Positions 47,805 to 59,240 of a DNA stretch of 64,000 bases are shown in pieces. The notes under the pieces are model-generated. The model was not told where the DNA came from, made no database searches, and saw only the letters and a program-made list of their open reading frames with translations. Each line of letters begins with the position of its first letter. Position 1 is the stretch's first letter. Both the position numbers and the translations under genes were made by a program. Source of the DNA: Austropuccinia psidii (lineage: Eukaryota; Basidiomycota; Pucciniomycetes; Pucciniales; Sphaerophragmiaceae); contig JALGQZ010000013.1 of NCBI GenBank assembly GCA_023105745.1, positions 4,127,501 to 4,191,500 on the forward strand, written 5' to 3'.

Positions 47805-49234
47805 TGTCAGGATGAAACTATGAAAGAGTGGTAATGTAGGCTATTTAAAACTCAAACTATGTTTGTGACAGCTAAAAAATGCTTTAAGAAGGTTTTGAGA
47901 TGATTAAAAATAAATTTAAAGGGCTTTACTATAGTGGTAATAGGGGTGGTGAGCGTTGTTGAAAGCCCTGGGTGCAGCTCTATCTGTTGGGTTACAATAA
48001 TAAAAGACTACAATAATTAAAACTTATAATTATACCTGATTATTAACCAAGAGTAAAACTGTTTTTGACAGTTTAGTACGTAGGTTATTCAAGAGCAGGA
48101 TGAGGAAGTGATTTTGGCTGTGAAAAGCCCTCCTTTTATCCTGAAATTGAGGTGGAAAGGCTGCTAGACCTTTCCACGTAGAGGAAGCGAAGATTTTTCA
48201 CTCTCTAGGACAGACATTTGGTTTGCAAACAGCCTGTATACCCTGTATTGGGCTCAGATATGGTTTTGAAACCACATCTGGGCGGTTTTCACCAATACAG
48301 GGTGAAAATTTTCATCTGGGGACCTCACAGCCTGATTCTGACGTGTATGACGCGTAGAATGCTGTACAGAAACTGTATGGTACCCCAGTATTGACTGACA
48401 TATGAGGTATTGAAGTAAAAACATGCTTCTTTGTCTATTTGACACCTCATATTCATGGTTATGGGATATTATCCCATGGTAAGGCTGTATATGACAGCAG
48501 GTGGGATTTTTACCTTAAAATGGTCATAACTGTGACAGTCTTTGAGATATCAAGCTCAAAATTGGTTCATTGAATAGCTCTGTATGAGCTCTACACAATG
48601 GTACCCAACTTGACATGGTTATCATTAAATATGACAAAGTTATCCCATGTACAAGTATTTTTGTACATTGGCGTGGTCTGGGCAAAAGCTGTATTATGCT
48701 TGTTTGGCCAATAACTTCTGTTGTAGTTGAGCTATGAGGAAATAGATTGCACCATCAGATAGCCCTGATTGTGCTCTTTCCAAAAAGACCCCACTTTAAG
48801 TATCTCACACTAAAACTGTAAAAGTTAGATGGGAGGTGAATGTTTTGTTCCCCCTTATTTGGTCTGAATTTGATCATAACTCAAGTAATACTGGTGCTAG
48901 CTCAGTTTGGCTAGCACCACTAGATAGCCCTGGATTAGAGCTTCTCTTTGAAAACCCATTTGATGGGGTTAAGCCTCTCCTTCTAGATTTTAGATGAGAG
49001 GTGAAAATTAAGGTTTATGCTCAGCAATAACTTTGAGCAGGAATGACTTTGTTATTTCTTGTCCTTTGGTGATGGGACTTATATTTTCAGAAAGAGGTGA
49101 GTTTCCTCTTTCTTTTGATACATTTTGAGCTAATTTGGCTCAGCTCCATGTTTTGGTGGTATTTTGGCTATACCATTGGTTTATGGTATTTTGGCTGTCA
49201 TGCTTGTGCTCTGGTTTTGAGTCACAGGCTGACA
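47805..49234 (-). repeat. 3' LTR of element E
   Basis: This LTR is 1430 bases, TGTCAG...CTGACA. It differs from the 5' LTR by a 14-base insertion near 48000 and scattered substitutions, several at CpG. Confidence 0.94.
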
Positions 49235-49253
49235 TAACCTCCCTCTAAAAAAA
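49235..49253 (-). other. Polypurine tract of E
   Basis: On the minus strand an A/G run with TTTTTTTAGAGGGAGGTTA lies directly before the LTR. Confidence 0.7.
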
Positions 49254-49259
49254 GGCTCA

Positions 49260-52200
49260 TCATTTATGAGACTTTTCAGTCCTCCTAGAGGCTCTGAATC
49301 TCCTTAGATGAAGGTTCCCATCTGGTATGGCATCCTCTGCCAACCATTTGTCTTTGTCAGCTGTCTGGTTTTTGAATCTGACTAGATATTGTCTCTGATC
49401 CTTCCCATTAAGTTTGATTTTTCTGGCCCTGATGATTTTACTCACAGGTCCAGGAGAGTCTTCTACTTCCACTATTTCTGGTGGAGTGATTTTTTTCTTC
49501 CTGGAGGGGAATTTATCCTCCTCTGTTTGGAAGTATGGTTTGACCAGGCTCACTGGAAAGACTGGGTGTTTCCTAGAAAACTCCTCAGTGAGCTTGACCT
49601 CTACTGCATTCTTCCCTATCAACTTAATGATAGTGAAGGGTCCTACAAATGAGTCTCTCATTTTCTTGGGTCCTTTGAGATTGCTAAAGCTCAGTGTAGA
49701 CACTAACACCTGGTCCCCTTCCTTGAAGTCAGGTTCCATATGTGACTTGTCCCACCTTTGCTTGTTATACTCTTTGGCCTCAGCTATGCATTTGGCAGCA
49801 GTATCACAGGCTTTCTTCCACATATCATGGAAGTCTTTGGCTGTGGGGTTCATGGTCAGAAGATTTTTCTTCAAGTGATCCACAGGTAACAGGGGATTCC
49901 ACCCTTTCTCTACCAGTGCAGGTGTTTTTCCTGTGGTAGAGTGCTGGCTTGTATTATAAGCCAGTTGGACTGCTGGTAAGAGGGTGACCCAATCATGGGT
50001 ATATCCCTCATGGTCCTTGTATTCCATGCCATAGGCACACAACCTCCTGAGGATGTCCTCCATTGTTTGGATCATCCTCTCAGCTAGGCCATCTGTTTGT
50101 GGATGGTAAGCTGTGGAAAAAGCAAGCTTGGTGCCAAGCATGTCATACAAATTGGTCCAAATATCAGATGTGAATTTTGGGTCCCTGTCACTGATTATGA
50201 TCTTAGGGACTCCACAGGTGGATATGATGTTATTCCAAAATAACAGAGCAGTGTCCATGGCTGTGTCCTCTTTATGGCATGGTAGACATCTCATGCTCTT
50301 GCTGAACCTATCAACTATGATTAAGCAGGCATTGTAGTTTTCTTTGCCACCTGGGACAAGTCCTGTGACCCAGTCCATGTTGATGGTTTCCCATGGGTGT
50401 TTGGGTTCTTCTATATGTTGAAGCAACCCATATTTCTTCCCATGTTTTCTATTTGCCTTTTGGCATCTTTCAGAAGTGTTGAAGTATTCACTCAACTCTT
50501 GCTCCCACTTGGGCCACCAAGCTGTGCTTGCTACCCTCTCTTTAGTGCTTTCCTCACTCATGTGTCCCATATAGGGGCAGTCATGGCGTTCCTGCAGGAT
50601 TAAAGAGATGTGGTCTCTGTCTATCACTGTGAGTGCACTGGTGTGCTTTTCTCTGTGATATATCAGGCCATCTATAAGGAAGAATTTATTGTCCTTATAG
50701 GCCCTCAACCAGGGTTCCTCTAGCTGGGTTTCCAGTTCTGGGCTCCTGTATTTTTGTTGAAGGAGCTGGAGTAGTATGCTACACTGTTTGTGTTTAGCAT
50801 AAGATTTCAGTACTGCCTTGAAAAATTCATTGTGCAGTTCTAAGGAACTTATTCCCAGTATGGGGGTTTCTGTCCCTTCTGAATCAGTGTTTCCACTGTC
50901 AAGGGTATCACTCCTTGGTGCCCATTCAGAGAATCTGAAGTTCTTCTTCCTATTTATTTCCATAGAATGGATAGGTATTTTTGCAGCAACCTCAGGGTCA
51001 TAAGCTGGATTGCTTTTGACATTGTCCAGTGGCCATCTGCTAAGGCCATCTGCATTGGTATGGCTTTTCCCTTCCTTGTATATGATGGTCATGTTCCCTC
51101 TATACTCCTGGATGGCTATTTGCCATCTCAGCATGTGTCTATTAGTAGTCTTCATGTTTAGTAAAGACTTCAAGGCTGTGCAGTCTGTGTAGACTTCAAA
51201 GACTGCACCCTCCAAATAATAATGGAGTTTTTCTAGAGCCCAGACTAGACATAGACATTCTGTCTGGGTGGCCCCATACCTGGCTTCTGAATCTTTCAGC
51301 TCCCTGGAGATGTAACATATTACACCTTCTCTTGGTTCACCATCCACAATTTGTCTTTGGTGAAGGGCTGCTCCCAAGCCTTGACTGCATGCAGCATCTA
51401 TATATAACTTGAATGGTAGTTCAAAGTCAGGCAAGATGAGCACAGGTGCGTTGGTGAGTTCATATTTGATCCTCTCATATGCATCCCTCCTTTCCTTGGT
51501 TATTTCAAAAACTACATCCTTTGAGCATAACTTGTATAAACTACTAGTTAGGTGGGCAAAGTTTTTGATGTGGTTTCTATAGTAGCTAGCAAATCCAAGG
51601 AAAGATTGCATCTCTTTGATGTTCTTTGGTACTGGCTTTTGCAGTACTGCTGCTACTTTGTTCTGTTCAATTGCCAGACTAAGGCCTGAGACTTTGTGTC
51701 CTAGAGCTAGTAGCCCTTGTTGGCCAAAATTACACTTTTTAAGTGAAATTTTCAGATTGATGGGTGTACATTTACTTAGCACTGTGTCTATGTATTGTAC
51801 ATGGTCTTCCCATGTCTCTGAGTATATAATGATATCATCAATATATACTACCATCCAGCCTTCCATTATTTCTTCTTAAAATATGGTGTCCATCATCCTT
51901 TGGAAGTGGGCTGGTGCATTCTTGATGCCAAATGGCATCCTGGTGTACTCATATATGCCCATATGGCACATTATTCTGAGCAACTTCATAGAGTTTGGTT
52001 TAACTCCATTTTGGTGGAAGCCTTTCATACAATCCATCTTGGTTATGTATTTGGCTTTTGCCAGCTTATCCAAGGCATGAGTTATCCTCGGTATAGGGTA
52101 CCTGTCTGCTTTTGTGTAGTTATTCAGGGCTCTGAAGTCTCCACACAATCTGGACTTGCCATCATGCCAGGTGATCAGGACAGGAGTGGTGATTTCCACT

Positions 52201-55115
52201 ATTTCATTATGTCCAATCTTCCTGATGACATCCACGTCCAGGAGTTCATTGATGTGTTTTTCAATTTCTTTCCTGGTTTCCAGACTTGCTGGATAAGGAG
52301 GTCTCCTCAGCATGGGTGGATAAGGTCTTTCCACATCCTGATATAGTTCTATATCATGGCCTTTAATCTTGCCTAGTGGTTCTTCACCAATGGCAAATGC
52401 TGGTCTGTTCTTCCTCAGCATCTTCAGTAAACTTAGTTTTTGTTTACTGGTGAGGGTAGTGCTAAACTTTCCCTCCTTGAATTCCTTCAAGAGTTCTTCT
52501 AGTGGATCTTGTGAAGATATGTGGTATATATCAAGTGAAAATTTCTTTTCCTTGTTGGTACCAATGGTGATGTGCCTGTTTTTACTGTTGTAAATATCTA
52601 TGCCATACATCCTCTGATAATCTGTTCCCAGTAAAAACCCCTGGATGTGGGCATCTTCAAGCACTACAAACTCTGGGTTGAGTCTGATATTACCCTTCCT
52701 CTGGGGTATAATTATCTCTTTGATAATTGTCCCAATGGAAGTCATCTTCCCTGATGCACTTTTAAAGTTCTTTGCCTTAGTGGGCAAGAGCTGTTTTTCC
52801 CAGTTTGCGAAGTGGGTATCCAGATAGTTTCTGGCCACTATGGAGCAGTGTGCTCCAGTATCAATGATCAGTGGATTCTGAGCATTGTCAATACATACAG
52901 TCATTTTTGTAGCTGTTCCATGTATATAAGCCATTCCTTTGGTTGGTGTAACCAGGAATGTTTGTGCATCTTGTGTGTGTTTGCACAAGTTCTTGTTGGC
53001 AGTGTCCTGTGGCATGCCTGCTTCCAACTGTATGGCTTGGATTTCCAATGGGGTTTCCTCTTGGTATTCCACTAGAAATTCCTCTCTTGGGTCTTGATCA
53101 TCATCAGATGGTTCTCTGATGGCATCTCCCATAGAGTCTGATTCAGAATCCTCTGTTGGAGGTTCTTCTTCAGGGACTTTTTCTATAGCATAGACTTTTT
53201 TCTTTGCTTTTGGACAGTTGTTGGCATAGTGGTCCGTTGAACCACAATTGTGACAAGAATTCTTTTTCCTTGCCACTTCTGCCACTCTTTCTCTGGGTTT
53301 GTCTTTAAACTCCACCCTGAAAGGTTGTTTCTCTTTGAAACCACTGCTCTTATATGGAGTGAATTTCCCTATATTTGTCCTTTTCCTTATGTCTTGTAAG
53401 GTATTGGCTATGTCATCTAGAGTGCAATTTTGGTTGTATCTGCATTTCACTGCATGCTCTAATTCTCCTGGCAGTTGTGTCAGAAGTTTGTGATTCCTGA
53501 TCTGGATGTTCATCTGAGGATCAATGGCTTTAAGTCTTTTAGACTGTCTGAGACACCACTCATATGGATCTTTGTTCACAGAGTATTTGTCATTTTCAAA
53601 TGACATGGCCTTTTGCCATATCCAAGTTCCATTACTGTACTTTTGGATTATTTGACTCTTCCACCATGGCCAGTTTCTTCTGCCATGGATTTCTTTCATT
53701 TCTGTGTACCATATACTTGCATGACCTTTAAATGCAGTATTCAGTCTAGCAGTAATCCAGTAATCTGGTATGCTGGGTACATCAATGAAGAGTCCATCAA
53801 TATAATCTATGAGCTCCATATGATCATATTCTCCTGATCCAGGGAATTTGGGCCAGTTTGAGGCCTCAGGAAGCTGTTTCAAGGCTTCCTTCTCTGAATA
53901 AGACATGCCATCTCCATCCTGGTATTGTGATGGAGATCTTTCCTTATTCAACATCATGGCATCTGGTTTGATGTCATCTGGTTGATATGGATTCTCCACA
54001 GCTTGGCCTTGTGGTTGAGGCTTTAAGCTATGATAGGCATTAAAAAATTTGTTAATTTCCTGATCCAGACACTCCCTGTCCCTTGTGCTGTGGTGTTGTT
54101 CTTCAAAGACTTGGTTCAGTCTTTTGTTGGATTCTTCAGAGGCTTTGCTCAGTTGAGCATATCCTTCTTGAAGATTCTTAACTATTTGTTCCAAGGAGGC
54201 TTGAGTTTGTCTCATCCTCTCTTGGCTGGCTTTAATTTCTGCAAATTGCTTTGCAGATTGTTCAGCATATTGGGACACTTGTAACCACAGTGTATCACTG
54301 TTGATGTTACTCTCAGATGTGACAATGTTGTTTTCAGTCTGAGTGGGGGTAATGTTTCTATTACTAGGACTACTGATTCTAGAGTGGTTTACAACTACTT
54401 CTGGTTCTTGTGTACTTCCTTTACCAAATCCAACAGCTTCTGGATCATGGGGTCTGACTCTTTCCTCCTCTGGTTGAAGGAGGTTTTGTTCTTGCCCTTG
54501 TTTCCTTGTCTTCTCCTGGAAACTTCCTGGAATTGTGAAGAATGGTGACTCTTGGCCACTGATCTGATGGTTTCTGAATGGTGTGAAGCCACTGGAGAGC
54601 TGATTTGGCCTGCTCCTTGTGAACCTGAAGGGATCTGAGTAGGCCCTGTCTGGGTCAACTGTTCTTCTATAGCTAGGATAGTGGCTTGATTCTCCCTTAT
54701 CCTCTGTGCCCTTGCCTCCAGGAGTCTGTGCTGCCTGGTAGGATTCCAACCCTTGGTGATTACCATAAGGTCTTTGAAGTCTATCTCTTTGAGACAGATC
54801 TTCTGGCAACTTGATCCCAGTTCTGCCCAGTGAGTTGCTAGGTTGAACCTCTTGTTGTCCATGCTCCATTGAAATAAATCTTTGAGGAGTTGGTGGATCT
54901 GAAGAACTTGATCCATATCCTTCCAGTCCTCTGGTTTGAGGTTTCTGTTGAATTGGAGTGTGAATGGCAAGGTTTATATTATCTCCCTCATTGTTTTGCC
55001 ATCCACCACTGTGTCCAGGGTGTCCTCTTTCAGGTCTTCTGGTTCTGGACAATCCTCCTCTATCCTCTGGCTGGTTCCTTTAGAAGCCAAGGTCTCTGAG
55101 GTATACAGGGGACAT
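49260..55115 (-). pseudogene. Gag-Pol of E, one frame with two TAA codons
   Basis: Apart from TAA codons at 55082-55080 (12th codon from the ATG at 55115) and 51878-51876, the frame is open for about 1950 codons. Domains are a Q/R/S-rich N-terminus, coiled-coil-like segment, Gag core (PKFPGSGEYDHMEL, WYTEMKEIHGRR), CCHC knuckle (CHNCGSTDHYANNC), protease (IIDTGAHCS), RT ([10 protein letters not shown]), RNase H ([17 protein letters not shown]), integrase ([23 protein letters not shown]) and chromodomain-like tail ([18 protein letters not shown]). Both stops replace CAA of element I. The integrase zinc site has NTSERC for NTCERC, losing one Cys ligand. The ATG lies in intron 1 of X. Confidence 0.92.
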
Positions 55116-55463
55116 ATCAGTGTTTGCAAGCAGTCAAAAACTTTATGTTCTTAGGGTATTTACCTTTGATTGTGCCTTGTAGAAATTTATTGTCTGCTGA
55201 CTTGGGCAGTTTGCCTTTGGAAGTTACAACTGGGTTAATAATTGTAATCTTTCCTGTACAAGTGGTTAAGGTTGGTTTACCTTGTATGGATGAAGAGTTT
55301 CGTGGTTTTCTACTTCTCTGAGTGGCTATTGGTGTCCACTTCTTGGCTGTGATGAGACCTTCACTGTGCCTCTTTCCTTTTCCCTTGCTGCCCTCTGGTT
55401 CTGAGGGTGTCACTGGTGTGTTGGCCTGTGACTGGGTCTCAAGTGGGATATAATTTTCTTCCA
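54395..55463 (-). CDS. Overlapping gene X of E (exon 1 55463-55164; exon 2 from 55095)
   Basis: Exon 1 (300 nt, no Met) encodes a basic segment (EGSKGKGKRHSEG, TLTTCTGK). Intron 1 (55163-55096, 68 nt) joins in phase 1 to ETLASKGTSQR and an acidic stretch (EPEDLKEDTLDTVVDGK). A TAA at 54976-54974, also present in I, follows EII. After it the same frame continues with the conserved domain (DWKDMDQVL, HWAELGSSCQKICLKEID, GWNPTRQ, RIRENQATI) and ends VHKNQK at 54395. Spacing of W, GWNP and the final stop parallels X of A and B. Either the TAA ends a 139-residue product, or a second intron removes it; AG sites before GGACTGG fit phase 1, but no good donor is seen. The function is unknown. Confidence 0.6.
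55096..55163 (-). promoter_or_regulatory. Predicted intron 1 of X in E, carrying the Gag AUG (68 nt)
   Basis: The donor is CAAAG|GTAAAT, the acceptor TATACCTCAG|AG. The ATG at 55115-55113 is 20 nt from its 3' end. The same 68-nt intron is present in I (35665-35732) and F (58474-58541). Confidence 0.68.
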
Positions 55464-56039
55464 CTGAAATCAAGGCAGAAAAGGGAGGGCTTATGTCAGT
55501 TAAGACCTCTTAGAAATGCTGGTTTTGCACGTCTAAGATTGGCCTCTGGGCTTGTATGTTACTACAATGTGCCCTGTATAATGACAGTGTAATTGAATCA
55601 ACAATTCCACGTCAGAATTACAGCTTTTGGTACCCTGTCACACTTTTTGTGTGCCAGTATCCCACAGATACACTTGTGGTTTTCAAGTTTATTCTGTACA
55701 AGTGGCTTTGTATAAGTGTTATTGAGTTAATAATACACTTAATCCACGCCTCAACTGATGGTTTTTCAGTAAGAGGTGTCCTTATTCAGTCAAGAATACA
55801 GGACTTATTGATGGCTTATGTGTTTTTATATACAAAACACGCCAAAAATAGTTATTTCCAGTGGGTATTAACCACGTGAATAATACTCTTATAATATGAG
55901 TATATATATAAAAAAGGATAAATATATACAAAATATGTATTTAAATACAGAAATTACACCTAAAAAAGATAAAACACTTATCAATAAGTCATAAAACGAA
56001 AAAAGACTTACTTTATAAGGTCCAAAAAAGGTTAAAAAA
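55464..56039 (-). promoter_or_regulatory. E leader with predicted 548-nt intron 0 (55464-56011)
   Basis: The donor TATAAA|GTAAGT at 56012/56011 is a perfect consensus, 28 nt after the primer site. The acceptor TTGATTTCAG|TGG is at 55464/55463. The joined sequence reads ATGGAAGAA, the start of X. No other gene is seen in the leader. Confidence 0.7.
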
Positions 56040-56058
56040 CACGGCCAGGCCCCCAAAA
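56040..56058 (-). other. Primer-binding site of E
   Basis: On the minus strand TTTTGGGGGCCTGGCCGTG follows the LTR end directly. It matches A and B but for one extra T. Confidence 0.75.
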
Positions 56059-57474
56059 TGTCAGGATGAAACTATGAAACAGTGGTAATGTAGGCTATTT
56101 ACAACTCAAACTATGTTTGTGACACGGTAAAAAATGCTTTAAGAAGGTTTTGAGATGATTAAAAATAAATTTAAAGGGCTTAACTATAGTGGTTATAGTG
56201 GTGGTGAGCGTTGTTGAAAGCCCTGGGTGTAGCTTTATCTGTTGGGTTACAATAATTAAAACTTATAATTATACCTGATTATTAACAAATAGTAAAACTG
56301 TTTTTGACAGTATACTATGTAGGTTATTCAAGAGCAGGATGAGGAAGTGATTTTGGCTGTGAAAAGCCCTCCTTTTATCCTGAAATTGAGTTGGAAAGGC
56401 TCCTAGACCTTTCCACATAGAGGAAGTGAAGAGTTTTTCACTCTCTAGGACAGACTTGTGGTTTGCAAACAGCCTGTATACCCTGTATTGGGCTCAGATG
56501 TGGTTTTGAAACCACATCTGGGCGGTTTTCACCAATACAGGGTGAAAATTTTCATCTGGGGACCTCACAGCCTGATTCTGACGTGTATGACGCGTAGAAT
56601 GCTGTACAGAAACCGTATGGGACCCCAGTATTGACTGACATATGAGGTATTGAAGTAAAAACATGCTTCTTTGTCTATTTGACACCTCATATTCATGGTT
56701 ATGGGATATTATCCCATGGTAAGGCTGTATATGACAGCAGGTGGGATTTTTACCTTAAAATGGTCATAACTCTGACATTTTTTGAGATATCAAGCTCAAA
56801 ATTGGTTCATTGAATAGCTCTGTATGAGCTCTACACAATGGTACCCAACTTGACATGGTTATCATTAAATATGACAAAGTTATCCCATGTACAAGTATTT
56901 TTGCACATTGGCGTGGTCTGGGCAAAAGCTGTATTATGCTTGTTTGGCCAATAACTTCTGTTGTAGTTGAGCTATGAGGAAATGGATGGCACCATCAGAT
57001 AGCCCTGATTGTGCTCTTTCGAAAAAGACCCCACTTTAAGTATCTCACACTAAAACTGTAAAAGTTAGATGGGAGGTGAATGTTTTGTTCACCCTTATTT
57101 GGTCTGAATTTGACCATAACTCAAGTAATACTGGTGCTAGCTCAGCTTGGCTAGCACCACTAGATAGCCCTGGCTTAGAGCTTCATTTTGAATACCCATT
57201 TGATGGGGTTAAGCCTCTCCTTCTAGATTTTAGAGGAGAGGTGAAAATTAAGGTTTATGCTCAGCAATAACTTTGAGCAGGAATAACTTTGTTATTTCTT
57301 GTCCTATGGTGATGTGACTTATATTTTCAGAAACAGATGAGTTTCCTCTTTCTTTTGATACCTTTTGAGCTAATTTGGCTCAGTTCCATGTTTTGGTGGT
57401 ATTTTGGCTATACCATTGGTTTATGGTATTTTGGCTGTCATGCTTGTGCTCTGTTTTTGAGTCACAGGCTGACA
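56059..57474 (-). repeat. 5' LTR of element E
   Basis: This LTR is 1416 bases, TGTCAG...CTGACA, with target duplication atttt on its right. Confidence 0.94.
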
Positions 57475-57542
57475 ATTTTGCAGTAATAGTTGAAGCTTTT
57501 AACTAGTGATTGAAAAACATTAATCATAGACTCATCCTGCCA

Positions 57543-57561
57543 TTTTGGGGGTCTGGCCATG
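57543..57561 (+). other. Primer-binding site of F
   Basis: The sequence ttttgggggtctggccatg directly follows the LTR end. It has two transitions relative to E. Confidence 0.72.
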
Positions 57562-58174
57562 TTTTCTTAGATTTTTTGGACCTTTTTACACATAAAAGTG
57601 AGTTTTTTCTTATTTTCTTTTATTTCTGAAATTTTGGTTTTTTTTCAGCTATAATTTTATTAAAAAAATAAATTATAATATATATCTCATATTACTTTTT
57701 TGGGTGGTATATGTTATATACCACTGTGCTTCTTGTCTTTCAATTGCCTTGTTGCACGGTTGATTATAATTTAATTATCACAAAACATTTATTTTTGACG
57801 TGTTTTACATATTAAAGCACTTTAAGCCATTAATACTGTCAATTTTTCAATTGAAAAGGACATCTCTTACCATAAAACCAACAGTATTAGATGCATGGTT
57901 GTGTATATTGATAATTTCAATTGCCCTTAACAGAATCACTTTTTGCATTATACTTGATAACTACATGTTGATCTGTGAGATACTGGTATACAAACAAGTG
58001 TACCAGATATCAAAAAGCTGTATTTCTGATGTTTCATTGTTAATTTCAATTGCACTGTCACAATACAAGGGCATAATATAGAAATATATTTCCCAGAGGC
58101 TATTCTTAGACGTGCAAACAGCCTTTGAAGAAGTCTTAACTGAAATTGAGCCCTCTTTCTCCTGTTTGATTCAG
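57562..58174 (+). promoter_or_regulatory. F leader with predicted 577-nt intron 0
   Basis: The donor CATAAAA|GTGAGT is at 57597/57598, the acceptor TTTGATTCAG|TGG at 58174/58175. Again A plus TG would form the X start codon. No other gene is seen. Confidence 0.65.
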
Positions 58175-59240
58175 TGGAAGAAAACTTCATCCCACTTGAG
58201 ACCAGTCACAGGCCAACACACCAGTGACACCCTCAGAACCAGAGGGCAGCAAAGGCAAAGGGAAGAGGCACAGTGAAGGCCTCATCACAGCTAAAAGGTG
58301 GACACCAATTCCCACTCAGAGGAGTAGAGATCCACAAAACTCTGCATCAATACAAGGTGAACCACACTTAACCACTTGTTCAGGGAAGAGTAAAATCAAT
58401 GACCCAGTTGCAACCTCTAAAGGCAAATTTCCAAAAGCGGTAGACAACAAATTTGTAGAAGGCACAGTCAAAGGTAAATACGCTAGGAACATTAAGTTGT
58501 TGACTGCTTGAAAACACTGATATGTCACATGTACACCTCAGAAGCCTTGGCTTCTAAAGGAACCAGCCAGAGGACAGAGAAGGCTTGTTCAGAACCAGAA
58601 GACCTGGAGGAGGACACCTTGTTCACAGTGGTGGATGGCAAGACATTGAGGGAAATCATACCCACTCTTCCATTCACATTCAAATGCACAGAAACTTCAA
58701 ACCAGAGGACTGGAAGGATATGGATCAAGTTCTTCAGCTCCACCAACTCCTCAAAGACCTTTTTCAATGGATCATGGACCACAAGAGGTTCAACCTAGCA
58801 TCCCACTGGGCAGAATCTTGAGCCAGTTGCCAGAAGATATGTCTCAAAGAGATAGACTTCAAAGAACTCATGGTAATCACCAAGGGTTTAAATGCCACCA
58901 GGAAGTTCAGACTCCTGCAGGAGAGGGCAAACAGGATAAGGGAGAATCAAGCCACTATCCAAGCTATAGAAGAACAGCTGACCTAGACAGGGCATGGGAA
59001 GATTCCTTTAGGCTCACAAAGAGTATGCCAAACCCGCTCTCCAGTGGCTTCACACCATTCAGGAACCAGCAGCCAGTGGCCAAGAGTGACCATTCTTCAC
59101 AATCCGAGGAGGTTTCCAGGAGAAGACAAAGATACAAGGGCAAAAACAATACCTCTTTCAACCAAAGGCAGGAGGATTCAGAGCCAATTATCTGGAAGCT
59201 TTTGGACTTGGTGAAAGAAGTACACAAGGCCAGGAATAGT
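58175..59240 (+). pseudogene. Overlapping gene X of F, decayed
   Basis: Exon 1 (58175-58473) is 299 nt, one base short of E and I, so it is shifted early. Intron 1 is 58474-58541. Exon 2 (EALASKGTSQR, EPEDLEEDTLFT, EIIPTLPFTFK) has no TAA after EII, unlike E and I, but has one base fewer just after it, as in D. The main domain follows (NFKPEDWKDMDQVL, MDHKRFNLASHWAES) with a TGA, then QKICLKEIDFKELM. The end near VHKA lacks the conserved stop. Confidence 0.65.

Larger units (their letters stand above)
47805..57474 (-). mobile_element. Element E, full-length Ty3/gypsy
   Basis: This element is 9670 bases on the minus strand with two LTRs (1430 and 1416), primer site, polypurine tract and target duplication ATTTT. 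It is the best preserved of its family here, but gag-pol has at least two nonsense codons. It lies inside the 5' LTR of F in opposite orientation. Confidence 0.95.

Noticed and set aside
54974..55010. Second intron of X in E with donor GATG|GCAAAA
   Set aside because: The phase fits the ACCAG|AG acceptor but the donor is far from the GC-AG consensus; I left it as an open question.
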